A stretch of 38,656 nt of DNA from an uncultured Nitratiruptor sp. GTDB lineage: Bacteria > Campylobacterota > Campylobacteria > Campylobacterales > Nitratiruptoraceae. The position numbers were made by a program, and so were the translations under genes. Of this stretch, positions 7,830-17,980 are shown piece after piece. How positions within the stretch are numbered: position 1 is the stretch's first letter; each line of letters starts with the position of its first letter. The DNA is taken from the NCBI GenBank assembly GCA_913056105.1, contig CAJXMB010000002.1, positions 1-38,656 on the forward strand, written 5' to 3'. The notes beneath the pieces are model-generated. The model made no database searches. It was not told the origin of the DNA and worked only from the letters and a program-made list of their open reading frames with translations.

Positions 7830-10043
7830 TTAAATTGATTCTATAATTTTATTAAATGTTTCACTTGGTCTCATAGCTTTTGTTGCTTTTTCATCATTTA
7901 GATGGTAATATCCGCCAATATCTTGAGGCTTACCCTCTGTTGCAAATATTTCAGAGATAATTTTTTCTTCATTCTCATTTAACTCTTTTGCAACTTTAGA
8001 AAATTTATCTGCTAACTCTTTATCCTCTTTTTGTTGTGAGAGTGCCTCAGCCCAATATTTTGCTAAATAGAAATGGCTTCCTCTATTATCTAACTCTTTA
8101 ACTTTTCTTTTTGGAGTTTTATCATTTTCAAGATATCTACTTATTGCATTATCAAGAGCATTGGCAATTATCTCTATCTTTTTATCTGCACCCTGTTTTT
8201 TTGAAAGTCTTAAAGACTCTGCTAATGCCAAAAATTCACCTAAACTATCCCATCTTAAATGGCCTTCATTTAAAAATTGAGCAACATGTTTTGGAGCTGA
8301 ACCACCTGCACCTGTCTCAAATACTCCTCCACCTGCAAGCAAAGGAACAATAGATAGACTTCTTGCACTTGTACCAACTTCAATAATAGGAAATAGATCT
8401 GTTAAATAATCTCTTAAAATATTTCCTGTAACACTTATTGTATCATCTCCATTTCTAAATCTTTTTAAAGTAAATTTCATAGCATCTTCGGGTGCTTTAA
8501 TATAGTATTCTACATCACTTAAATCATAATTTTTAAGCTCATCTTTTACTTTTTTAATAATCTCTCTATCATGCGCCCTATAACTATCAAGCCAAAAAAC
8601 TATAGGCTCACCACTCTCTTTTGCTCTATTTACAGCAAGTTTAACCCAATCTTTTACAACATCATCTTTTACTTGACAACCTCTAAAAATATCATCTTTT
8701 TCAACATCTACTTCCATTAAAGCATTTCCATCTTCATCAACAACTCTTATCTTTCCATCTCCTGGCGCAAAGAAAGTTTTATCATGACTACCATACTCTT
8801 CTGCTTTTTTAGCCATCAATCCAACATTTGCTACACTTCCAACTCTTGTTGGATCAAACTGACCATTTAATTTAATATCTTCAACTATCTCTTTATACAT
8901 GGTTGCATAACTTCTATCTGGAACTGCAATAACACAATCTTTAGTGCTACCATCAAATCCCCACCCTTTTAATCCATTTTTAATAGTTGCTGGAATTGAA
9001 GCATCAATTATTACATTATTTGGTCTATGAAGATTTGTGATACCTTTGTCGCTATCGACCATATACATATCTGGTCTTTTTTTGTAAATCTCTTTTATAG
9101 CACTTTTTATCTCTTCTTGCTTCTCTTGCGGAAGTTTTTTTAATCTCTCTTCTAAATCTGATAATCCTCTATTTGGATTAAATCCAATCTCTTCTAACTC
9201 TTTTGAATATTTATCAAAAAGCTCTTTATAATATACTCTAATAGCATCTCCAAACATAGCTGGGTCTGAAACCTTCATCATTGTAGCTTTTAAATGTAAA
9301 GAAAAGAGTATATTATTATCTTTTGCATCTTCAATTGCTAATTCATAAAACTCTTTTAGTTTCTTTCTATTTAAAACAGTTGCATCTATAACTTCATCTT
9401 TTTCTACATCTAACTCTTTTAAACAGGTAACATTTGAGTTTTTATCAACAAATTCAAATCTTATTTTTGTAGCTTTTGGCATTGTGACACTTTGTTCATT
9501 ATCATAGAAATCTCCACTTTTCATATGAGCTACATAGGTTTGTGAATCGATTTCCACTGGCTTCATACTATGCGGATGTTTTCTTGCATACTTTTTTACA
9601 GGTTTTGCAATTCTTCTATCTGAATTTCCTTGTCTTAAAATTGGATTAACTACACTACCAACACAACTATCATATATTGCTTTAATCTCTTTTTCTTCCT
9701 CATTTTGAGGATTTTCAGGATAGTCTGGAATATTATACCCTTGAGATTGCAACTCTTTTATAGCTGCAACAAGCTGTGGAAGAGATGCTGAAATATTTGG
9801 AAGTTTGATAATATTCGCCTCTGGTTTTAAAACTAACTCTTCAAGATATGCCAAATCATCATTTACTTTTTTTTCTTTTGGGAGTCTATCTGAAAATTTG
9901 GCTAAAATTCTACCTGCCAATGAGATATCTCTAACCTCTAAATTTGCATTTGCCTCTTTTACAAAAGCTTTCACTATTGGCAAAAGAGAGTATGTAGCTA
10001 ATGCTGGAGCCTCATCTACTTTTGTCCAAATGATTTTTGCCAT
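7830..10043 (-). CDS. icd: Isocitrate dehydrogenase, monomeric NADP-dependent type
   Basis: 737 aa; MAKIIWTKVDEAPALATYSLLPI, NPILRQGNSDRR, GAGGSAPKHVAQFLNEGHLRWDSLGEF. Confidence 0.96.
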   Translation of the reverse strand: MAKIIWTKVDEAPALATYSLLPIVKAFVKEANANLEVRDISLAGRILAKFSDRLPKEKKVNDDLAYLEELVLKPEANIIKLPNISASLPQLVAAIKELQSQGYNIPDYPENPQNEEEKEIKAIYDSCVGSVVNPILRQGNSDRRIAKPVKKYARKHPHSMKPVEIDSQTYVAHMKSGDFYDNEQSVTMPKATKIRFEFVDKNSNVTCLKELDVEKDEVIDATVLNRKKLKEFYELAIEDAKDNNILFSLHLKATMMKVSDPAMFGDAIRVYYKELFDKYSKELEEIGFNPNRGLSDLEERLKKLPQEKQEEIKSAIKEIYKKRPDMYMVDSDKGITNLHRPNNVIIDASIPATIKNGLKGWGFDGSTKDCVIAVPDRSYATMYKEIVEDIKLNGQFDPTRVGSVANVGLMAKKAEEYGSHDKTFFAPGDGKIRVVDEDGNALMEVDVEKDDIFRGCQVKDDVVKDWVKLAVNRAKESGEPIVFWLDSYRAHDREIIKKVKDELKNYDLSDVEYYIKAPEDAMKFTLKRFRNGDDTISVTGNILRDYLTDLFPIIEVGTSARSLSIVPLLAGGGVFETGAGGSAPKHVAQFLNEGHLRWDSLGEFLALAESLRLSKKQGADKKIEIIANALDNAISRYLENDKTPKRKVKELDNRGSHFYLAKYWAEALSQQKEDKELADKFSKVAKELNENEEKIISEIFATEGKPQDIGGYYHLNDEKATKAMRPSETFNKIIESI

Positions 10044-10066
10044 CTATTCCCCTTATTAAATATTTT

Positions 10067-10072
10067 ATTATA
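10067..10072 (-). promoter_or_regulatory. Putative -10 box (TATAAT) of the icd-korC operon
   Basis: Minus strand gcaTATAATaaaatatttaataaggggaatagATG in the spacer upstream of icd. Confidence 0.45.
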
Positions 10073-10149
10073 TGCTCTAATAGTAACAATTTGTTTATTT
10101 AATTTTTATCAATTTAAAGCAATAGTGTAGAGTAGATATAGATTATGTT

Positions 10150-11091
10150 TCATTTTTGCACAGATTTTATGTTTCTTAGATGCTCTTTATAGCTCTTAGC
10201 AAATATATGTTTTTTATTCTTACTTTTTACAAAATATAGATATTTTACATTTGCTGGATGCAACGCTGCTTTAATAGCATCTATACTTACAACGCAAACT
10301 GGATATGGAGGCAAGCCCTTAAATTTATAGGTATTAAATCTTGAATTATCTTTTAAAATTCTTTTTTTTGTAATCTTAATATGAGAATATTTTCCATAAT
10401 TTAGTGCCCCATCCATTTGAAGTGGCATATTTAGTTTCAATCTATTATATATTACTGCACTAATTAGAGGCATCTCTTCTTTGATTGCAGCCTCTTTTTG
10501 GATAATTGAAGCAATAGTTATATATTTTTTAAACCATATTTTTTGATTAAAATTTTTAAAAACCTTTTTTGATAGATTTTTGTGTCTTTGAATAGATGAA
10601 GATATTAAATAATAGATAAAATACTTTTCATCTATCCCTTTTGGAATATAGTAGGTATCAGGAAATAGTACGCCCTCTGGATATGGGGCGTATTTGATGT
10701 AAAAATTTTTTAGTTTTAAAAAATTAAGATTTAGATTTTTAGCAACATTTTTTAAAAAAATCTCAGTTGTCTCACCTGGAATCAGTGTTATCTTTACTAA
10801 CGCAGCTTTTGCTTTTGTAATCTTATATAGAAAATCTCCTCTTGAGAGACTACTTTTTCCAATATCAATCCATCCAGATTGCGGGTAGCCAATAAATCTT
10901 AAAATATATGCATCAATCTTTGTTAAACTAAAATCTTTTCTAATAAGGTATGATATAATCTCATTTATATTACCTTTTGGGATATAGACTACTTTTGTTG
11001 ATTTTATTGGAGTAGCAAGATAGTAAAAAAGTATCAAGATGATAATTAAAACAGTTTCTGAAATTGAAAAAATTATTTTTAGTTTTTTTAT
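10150..11091 (-). CDS. mltG: Endolytic transglycosylase MltG (YceG family); start codon probably AUA at 11091, not the TTG at 11037
   Basis: VYIPKG..., LIPGETTEIFLKNVA, PYPEGVLFPDTYYI, ASIIQKEAA, AVIYNRLKLNMPLQMDG, FNTYKFKGLPPYPVC. Frame extends upstream as (ATA)KKLKIIFSISETVLIIILILFYYLATPIKS, completing a TM anchor, 7 nt after AAGGAG. Confidence 0.88.
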   Translation of the reverse strand: MKKLKIIFSISETVLIIILILFYYLATPIKSTKVVYIPKGNINEIISYLIRKDFSLTKIDAYILRFIGYPQSGWIDIGKSSLSRGDFLYKITKAKAALVKITLIPGETTEIFLKNVAKNLNLNFLKLKNFYIKYAPYPEGVLFPDTYYIPKGIDEKYFIYYLISSSIQRHKNLSKKVFKNFNQKIWFKKYITIASIIQKEAAIKEEMPLISAVIYNRLKLNMPLQMDGALNYGKYSHIKITKKRILKDNSRFNTYKFKGLPPYPVCVVSIDAIKAALHPANVKYLYFVKSKNKKHIFAKSYKEHLRNIKSVQK

Positions 11092-13579
11092 AGCACTTCT
11101 CCTTCTTCTTGGAATCTTCTACTTTTTTCTACAAGAAGGAATAGAAATAGATTCTATAAAAATTCCTTTTGTAAAAGTTCAAAAATTGTATCTAAAATTG
11201 GATAAAAAATTGATTTTAAAAATTGATAAAGTAGTTATAAAAAAGAATCGAAAAAAAGAAAAAATTGACCCAAAAAAAATTATAAAAAATATAAGCTATA
11301 TTAAAAAATTTTTTGAAAAAATAGAGATAAAAAAACTAAGCTACTTAAACTATAATGTTACTTTTTTATACACCAATGATAAACTTTTTATTGATACAGA
11401 TGATTATAAAGTTGTTTCAAAATTTCATATTAAAAATAGAGTTTTCTTAGATATAAAGGAGTTTAATTATAAAAAGTATAATCTTTTCTTTAAAGGAAAA
11501 TCTACAATAGATGTAGCAAATAAAAATATCTTTATAAATGGAAAATACTCTATAAAAGATATAGACGGGGCTATAAAAGCTTCATTAAAAAAAGATATAA
11601 TCAATTTTGAATTAAACTCTAACAGTTTTAGTAATAAATCACTAAAAAAGATTACAGATATTTTTCCTTTAAATAAGGTTATTAAATCTTGGATATATAA
11701 AAAAATTGTAGCAAAAAGTTACAAAGTTAAAATTTTTAAAGGAGTAATAGATCTAAAATCAAAAAATGTTAAAAATCTCTTTGCTATTATCAAGGCAAAA
11801 GATGCAAATATCAAATTTAGTCAAAACCTTCCTCCTGTAAAAACCAAAGAGATTCTTTTAACAATTAAAAACAGGTCGCTATATTTTCAATTAGAAAAAC
11901 CAACATATTTAGATAAAAATTTAGATCAAAGTTATGTAACTATTAGTAATATAGGAAAAGATGATTCATACATTGATATAGTGTTAAAAACTACTTCTGC
12001 TATTGATAAAGAGATATTAAAAATTGTAAAAAACTATGGTATAAGCCTTCCTATTAATCAAAAAAGTGGAAAAACTAAAGGAAAATTAAAGATAAGAGTT
12101 GTTTTTAAAACAAATAAAGTATATTTAGATGGTATATTTGAGACTAAAAACTCTTTGTTAAATATCAATGGGATAGATATATATGCTTATAATACAAAAA
12201 TAAGATTAAAAAATTCTAATATCTTTATAGATAGATCTCTTGTTGAAATAAAAAAACTAATTAAATCGTATATTGATGGAAAAATAGATTTAACTAAAAA
12301 AGTAGCAACCATAAATCTAAATAATGCCAATTTAAAAATAGTAGCAAATAACAAAAAAATTATCTCAATTAAACCCTATAAAGATATTTTAACGATTGAT
12401 TTTAGAAAAAAAGGTATTACAAAATTAAACTTAAAAGAGTTAAATATCTCTATTGTTATGAAAAAAGAAGAGACTTTAATTTTTATCAATAATTTAAAAA
12501 ATATTAAAAATTTTTCTTCTATTTTAGCTTATATCGATAATGGAAAAATTGCTCTTGTTACAAAGGATTTTAAAAATTTTTTAGTTAAAGCAAAAATTTT
12601 TAAAGAAAATGATTTAATATATTATAGAGGAAAACCTGTTAATGAATTCAATATTGAAGGTTTTATAAATCCGAATAGAAGCAAATTAAATATCAATGAT
12701 AAAATAAAAATTGATTATCAAAAAGATTTTAAGATAACTATAAATGATTATGATTTAAATATAAAAGATTTTAACAATTCAAGTAATCAAAGTGATTTAA
12801 ATTTTACACTATATGGATATTCATCAAATATTATAATCTTTAAAAGAAAAATTTTAAGTCAAAAATATATTTTTAAATATAAAAACAGAAAATTTGATTT
12901 TTTAAATATCTATAAAAACTCTAAAATCTCTATAAAAGGCCCTTTTGATAGATATACAATCGATGCAAAAAATATGGATGATAAATTTATAAAAAGTTTT
13001 TTAAATATTGAAGGTATTAAAGGTGGAGTTTATAATTTAAAAGCTATAGGGAAAAAGAGAAACATTCAAGGAAAAGCTATTTTTTATAATGCTACACTAA
13101 AAGATATGGCTCTTTTAAATAACATTATGGCATTTTTAAATACTATTCCATCATTAGTTACATTTTCAGATCCTGGATACGACAAAGATGGATACTTTGT
13201 TAAGAAGGGAAAAATTGATTTTATATATTCAAATAAAATATTATATATCAAAAATTTAAATTTAGAAGGAAAAAGTCTAAATATGCAAGGATATGGCTAT
13301 ATAAATCTAAATTCAAGTACAATTGATATGGATTTAACACTGATTACACTTAAAAATATTTCAAATATTTTAAATAAAATTCCAATTGCAGGATATATCT
13401 TGCTTGGAAAAAAGGGAGAAATATCTACTAAACTAAAAATAAAAGGAAGCCTTATAAAACCAAAAATATCAACTAATATTCCAAAAGAGGCTATAAAAGC
13501 CCCACTAAATATAATAGAAAGAACTATCAAAACTCCTTTTAAACTTTTTAATAGTGTTACTCATTTCTTAAAACCTTAA
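11039..13579 (+). CDS. AsmA/YhdP-like inner-membrane-anchored protein
   Basis: 846 aa, N-terminal TM (IIFSFFIALLLLLGIFYFFL), long repetitive beta-rich body, C-terminal LNNIMAFLNTIPSLVTFSDPGYDKDGY...GYINLNSSTIDMDLTLITLK...PIAGYILLGKKGEISTKLKIKGSLIKPKIS typical of AsmA-like C-terminal domains. Confidence 0.75.
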   Translation: MIIKTVSEIEKIIFSFFIALLLLLGIFYFFLQEGIEIDSIKIPFVKVQKLYLKLDKKLILKIDKVVIKKNRKKEKIDPKKIIKNISYIKKFFEKIEIKKLSYLNYNVTFLYTNDKLFIDTDDYKVVSKFHIKNRVFLDIKEFNYKKYNLFFKGKSTIDVANKNIFINGKYSIKDIDGAIKASLKKDIINFELNSNSFSNKSLKKITDIFPLNKVIKSWIYKKIVAKSYKVKIFKGVIDLKSKNVKNLFAIIKAKDANIKFSQNLPPVKTKEILLTIKNRSLYFQLEKPTYLDKNLDQSYVTISNIGKDDSYIDIVLKTTSAIDKEILKIVKNYGISLPINQKSGKTKGKLKIRVVFKTNKVYLDGIFETKNSLLNINGIDIYAYNTKIRLKNSNIFIDRSLVEIKKLIKSYIDGKIDLTKKVATINLNNANLKIVANNKKIISIKPYKDILTIDFRKKGITKLNLKELNISIVMKKEETLIFINNLKNIKNFSSILAYIDNGKIALVTKDFKNFLVKAKIFKENDLIYYRGKPVNEFNIEGFINPNRSKLNINDKIKIDYQKDFKITINDYDLNIKDFNNSSNQSDLNFTLYGYSSNIIIFKRKILSQKYIFKYKNRKFDFLNIYKNSKISIKGPFDRYTIDAKNMDDKFIKSFLNIEGIKGGVYNLKAIGKKRNIQGKAIFYNATLKDMALLNNIMAFLNTIPSLVTFSDPGYDKDGYFVKKGKIDFIYSNKILYIKNLNLEGKSLNMQGYGYINLNSSTIDMDLTLITLKNISNILNKIPIAGYILLGKKGEISTKLKIKGSLIKPKISTNIPKEAIKAPLNIIERTIKTPFKLFNSVTHFLKP

Positions 13580-14759
13580 TAACATCTATCTGTGTTGCCT
13601 TTTTTGCTGGATAAAGTGAAGAGAGTATTATTATAAAAATTGTTCCAACAATAATTAAAGAAAAATCTAACATAGATAGATCAAGTGGCAATTTGCTTGT
13701 TCCATATACATCTGCAGGTAGTTTTATAATATCAAAATTTCCAAGTATATATAGTCCTAAAAATCCCAAAATTACCCCACAAATAATTCCAAAAAATCCT
13801 ATAATTGAGCCTATATAAAAAAATATATACTTTATCTCTTTTTTGGTTGCACCAAGAGAGAGTAAAAGAGCTATCTCTTTTCTTCTATTCATCACTGTCA
13901 TCAAAAGTGAACTAATTATATTTAATGCAGCAATTAGAATAATTAGCATCAATACAATAAAAAGAGCTCTTTTTTCCATAGCTAAAGCAGAAAAAAAGTT
14001 TTGATTTTGTTGCCACCATCCAACAATCCCAACATTAGATGGTAAAATTTTTGCAATCTTTTTTATATCTTCCTCAGCATTTTTAGAGTATATATGAATG
14101 CCATTATATTCATCTTTTTTAAGTCCCAAAACTCTTCTTAAAGACTCTAACGTAGTATAAACATATGTTTTATCATATGCAATTAGTCCCGATCTAAAAT
14201 ATCCTTTTATCTTAAACCTTTTCATCAAAGGAGAGATTATAAATCCACTTGGATTAGTTCTTGTAAATATAAACATTACTTTTTGGTTTTTTACCAAAAA
14301 GAGTCTATCAAACATCTCTTTTCCAACAATAGCATCAAATCTATCTAATTTAACACCTTTTATATATTTTCTTAAAATCTCATTTATCTTTTTTTCTCTT
14401 TTAAAATCAACTCCAAAAACCATTGCCCCTTCTAAACTGTCTCCATTTTTTACAATAGCTTGTGTAGATATATATGGACTAAAAAGAAGATTTGGAAAAG
14501 TTGATTCTAACTTTTTTAAAACTGAGTTATCTAAAGTTCTTGAAAATTTTGGATAGATTGTTAAAGGATAATTCATAGTAAAAAGTTTTTTTTCAAACTC
14601 ATGATCAAATCCATTCATTATAGCCATAGCAATGATTAAAACCATTACTCCAACAGTTATTCCTAAAAATGCTAAAAGCGCAGAGAGAAAGATAAAGGGC
14701 TGCTCTTTATCAAATCTAAGATATCTTTTAACAATAAAAAAAACTACTCTTTTATCCAT
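13557..14759 (-). CDS. LolC/LolE-like lipoprotein-releasing ABC transporter permease
   Basis: 400 aa; [71 protein letters not shown] (MacB/FtsX-like). Confidence 0.87.
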   Translation of the reverse strand: MDKRVVFFIVKRYLRFDKEQPFIFLSALLAFLGITVGVMVLIIAMAIMNGFDHEFEKKLFTMNYPLTIYPKFSRTLDNSVLKKLESTFPNLLFSPYISTQAIVKNGDSLEGAMVFGVDFKREKKINEILRKYIKGVKLDRFDAIVGKEMFDRLFLVKNQKVMFIFTRTNPSGFIISPLMKRFKIKGYFRSGLIAYDKTYVYTTLESLRRVLGLKKDEYNGIHIYSKNAEEDIKKIAKILPSNVGIVGWWQQNQNFFSALAMEKRALFIVLMLIILIAALNIISSLLMTVMNRRKEIALLLSLGATKKEIKYIFFYIGSIIGFFGIICGVILGFLGLYILGNFDIIKLPADVYGTSKLPLDLSMLDFSLIIVGTIFIIILSSLYPAKKATQIDVIKVLRNE

Positions 14760-17361
14760 TTTGTTTGTTTTTTGCTAAAGCACCCTTTTTTGGTCCACTT
14801 TTACCACAACAATGTTTATATTTCTTTCCACTTCCACAAGGACAAGGATCATTTCTTTTTGGTTTTTTTGGAGCAATATAAGGGGAGTTTTTTGTTTCTT
14901 TTTTCTCTTCTTCTCCATGCTTCAAAACAGCCTCATTTTTCAACTCTTCTTCCATCTTTTTAAGCTCAGCTTCTAATCTTTTTATCTCCTCTTCTTCCTC
15001 TTCATCTCTTAATTGAACTGTATGCAAAGTTTTAATAATTTCACTCTTGATATTTTTTATAAGCTCCATAAAAAGATTGAAACTCTCTTTTTTATACTCT
15101 ACAAGTGGATCTTTTTGATTATAACCTCTTAGGCCAATTCCAGTTTTTAATATATCCATTTGATATAGATGGTCTCTCCAGCTATTATCAAGAATTTGAA
15201 GATACAAAATTCTCTCTATCTCTCTTCTTTGCTCACTATCTACAACACTCATCTTTTTTTCATAATCTTTTTCTAACTTTTCTATAATATAATCTTTTAA
15301 TTCATTAAAATTTTTATCTTTTAATTCATCTTCACTAAAATTACTATTTAGACTCTCTTTTAGTTTTAGAACAACTCTTTTTAGATCTATATCCTCTTTT
15401 GGAGATTCAGGAAATACCTCACACTCATTGAGTAACTCTTCAATATACTCTTCTCTATTCTCTTTTATTTTACTATCTATATCAAAATTTGGATCTAAAA
15501 GATTTTTTCTAAATTTATATATTGTCTTTCTTTGTTCATTTGCAACATCATCATACTCTAAAATATGCTTTCTTGATTCAAAATGTAGATTTTCAACCTT
15601 CTTTTGAGCTTTCTCAACCGCTCTTGTAACCATTTTTGATTTAATATGCTCACCCTCTTCTACTCCAAGCCTATCCATAATTCTTTTTATTCTATCTCCC
15701 CCAAAAATTCTAAGGAGATTATCTTCTAAACTAAGATAAAATTGACTAACACCAGGGTCTCCTTGACGACCAGCACGACCTCTTAACTGATTATCAATCC
15801 TTCTACTCTCATGTCTTTCAGTTCCCAATATAAAGAGTCCACCAAGCTCTCTTACCTCATCATCAATCTTTATATCAACACCACGACCTGCCATATTTGT
15901 TGCAACTGTAACAACGCCCTTTTTTCCTGCTTTTGCAATAATCTCAGCCTCTTGTTCATGATGTTTTGCATTTAAAACTGAGTGAGGAATTTTCTCTTTT
16001 TTTAAGAGTTTATGCAAAAGCTCATTTTTTTCTATAGAGGTTGTCCCAACTAAAACAGGCTGTCCTTTTTTGTAAAGCTCTTTTATCTTTTTTATAACTG
16101 CATCAAATTTCTCTTTTTCTGTTTTATAGATCAAATCCTCTAAATCTTTTCTAATAACAGGTCTATTTGTTGGGATAGAGATAACATCTAAACCATATAT
16201 CTCAGAAAACTCTGTTGCTTCAGTCTGAGCTGTTCCTGTCATTCCAGCTAACTTTTTATACATTCTAAAATAGTTTTGAAATGTAATATCTGCTAATGTT
16301 TGAGACTCCTCTTGAATCTCTACTCCCTCTTTTGCCTCTAATGCTTGATGAAGTCCTTCACTAAATCTTCTGCCCTCACTAAGTCTTCCTGTAAACTCAT
16401 CCACTATTATCACTTCACCATTTTTTACAACATAATCTACATCTTTTTCAAATAGATAGTTAGCTTTCAAAGCTTGATCTAAATGGTGAGCTAAAATTGC
16501 ATTTTCAAGTTTATATAGATTTTCTACACCAAAAAGCTCTTCAGCTCTTTTAATCCCTTTTTCAGTCAAAAGAATCACTCTATCTTTTTCATCTACTGTA
16601 AAATCTTCATCTTTGACTAACTGCTTTGCAACCCTGTCAGCTTTTATATAGTTATCTAACTTTCTATTTGTTGGACCAGAGATTATCAAAGGAGTTCTTG
16701 CTTCATCAATCAATATTGAGTCAACCTCATCAACTATTGCATAGTTGTGCCCTCTTTGAACTAACTCTTCAAGAGAGTATTTCATATTATCTCTTAAATA
16801 GTCAAATCCAAACTCATTATTTGTTCCATATGTAATATCGGCTAAATATTGCTCTTTTCTTTTTGCATCATCTTCAATATCGCTTGTTATACACCCAATA
16901 GAGTAACCCAAAAAATTATAAAGCTTTCCCATCTCAGTTGCATCACGCTTTGCTAAATAGTCATTTACAGTAACTACATGGACCCCCTCACCTGTCATAG
17001 CATTTAGACTAACAGCAAGAGTTGCAACCAAAGTCTTACCCTCTCCTGTTTTCATCTCAGCAATTCTTCCTTCGTGCAAAACCATACCACCAATTAGCTG
17101 CACATCATAGTGCCTCATACCAAGTACTCTTTTGCTTGCCTCTCTTGTTATAGCAAAAGAGTCTTCTAATACCTCATCTAAAGTTGCTTTTTTACTCTTT
17201 ACAGACTCTCTTAAGCTATTAAAAGTCTCTTTTAACTCTTCATCACTATATTTTTCATACTTTTTTTCTAAATCATTTATCTTTTTAACTCTTTTTTGAT
17301 ACCTCTTTAACTCTCTATCATTTTTTGTTCCAACAACTTTTTGAACTAATCTCTTTAACAT
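14752..17361 (-). CDS. secA: Preprotein translocase subunit SecA
   Basis: 869 aa; [48 protein letters not shown]-terminal SEC-C motif [14 protein letters not shown]. Confidence 0.98.
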   Translation of the reverse strand: MLKRLVQKVVGTKNDRELKRYQKRVKKINDLEKKYEKYSDEELKETFNSLRESVKSKKATLDEVLEDSFAITREASKRVLGMRHYDVQLIGGMVLHEGRIAEMKTGEGKTLVATLAVSLNAMTGEGVHVVTVNDYLAKRDATEMGKLYNFLGYSIGCITSDIEDDAKRKEQYLADITYGTNNEFGFDYLRDNMKYSLEELVQRGHNYAIVDEVDSILIDEARTPLIISGPTNRKLDNYIKADRVAKQLVKDEDFTVDEKDRVILLTEKGIKRAEELFGVENLYKLENAILAHHLDQALKANYLFEKDVDYVVKNGEVIIVDEFTGRLSEGRRFSEGLHQALEAKEGVEIQEESQTLADITFQNYFRMYKKLAGMTGTAQTEATEFSEIYGLDVISIPTNRPVIRKDLEDLIYKTEKEKFDAVIKKIKELYKKGQPVLVGTTSIEKNELLHKLLKKEKIPHSVLNAKHHEQEAEIIAKAGKKGVVTVATNMAGRGVDIKIDDEVRELGGLFILGTERHESRRIDNQLRGRAGRQGDPGVSQFYLSLEDNLLRIFGGDRIKRIMDRLGVEEGEHIKSKMVTRAVEKAQKKVENLHFESRKHILEYDDVANEQRKTIYKFRKNLLDPNFDIDSKIKENREEYIEELLNECEVFPESPKEDIDLKRVVLKLKESLNSNFSEDELKDKNFNELKDYIIEKLEKDYEKKMSVVDSEQRREIERILYLQILDNSWRDHLYQMDILKTGIGLRGYNQKDPLVEYKKESFNLFMELIKNIKSEIIKTLHTVQLRDEEEEEEIKRLEAELKKMEEELKNEAVLKHGEEEKKETKNSPYIAPKKPKRNDPCPCGSGKKYKHCCGKSGPKKGALAKNKQNG

Positions 17362-17448
17362 ATATTTTCCTTGAAAATTAAAAGTTTAGTGAAATTTTAT
17401 CATAAACTATGCTCTGATTTTTGATAAAATAAGCAAAAAAGGATTTTA

Positions 17449-17955
17449 ATGAAAATATTGATAATTCTATTTTTTATTTTTTCAACTCTATTTGCTAAAA
17501 TTAACTCTTTTGAGAGTGATTTTGTTCAAATTATCAAAGATAACTCAAATAAAGAGATAAAATATTTTGGAAAACTCTACTTTAAAAAGCCTCTAAAAAT
17601 ATTTTGGAAATACAATAAACCCATAAAAAAATATATCTATATTATAGATAAAAAGGTTGTAACAATAGAGCCAGAGTTAGAACAAGTTACAATCTCTTAT
17701 CAAAACAAAATTAACAATATCATAAAACTACTAAATAGTGCAAAAAAGATTTCAGACAATCTATTTGAAGCAGAATTTGAAAACAAAAAATATTATATAT
17801 ATTTTGAAAATAAAAAATTAAAGAAGATTAGTTTCAAAGATAGATTTGATAAAGAAGTAGAGATAGTTTTTATAAATCCAAAACAGAATATCAAAATAGA
17901 TGATAAGATATTTCAAATAAAGATTAATCCATCTTTTGATATTATCTACAATTAA
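17449..17955 (+). CDS. lolA: Outer-membrane lipoprotein carrier protein LolA-like
   Basis: Signal peptide plus FESDFVQIIKDNSNKEIKYFGKLYFKKPLKIFWKYNKPIKKYIY; divergent from secA, as I recall for C. jejuni. Confidence 0.8.
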   Translation: MKILIILFFIFSTLFAKINSFESDFVQIIKDNSNKEIKYFGKLYFKKPLKIFWKYNKPIKKYIYIIDKKVVTIEPELEQVTISYQNKINNIIKLLNSAKKISDNLFEAEFENKKYYIYFENKKLKKISFKDRFDKEVEIVFINPKQNIKIDDKIFQIKINPSFDIIYN

Positions 17956-17980
17956 CCTCGTGAGAAAATCTCACAAGGTT
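17954..17980. terminator. Putative bidirectional hairpin between convergent lolA and acnB
   Basis: AACCT(c)GTGAGA-AAA-TCTCAC(a)AGGTT inverted repeat overlapping both stop codons; no long T-tract on either side. Confidence 0.55.
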
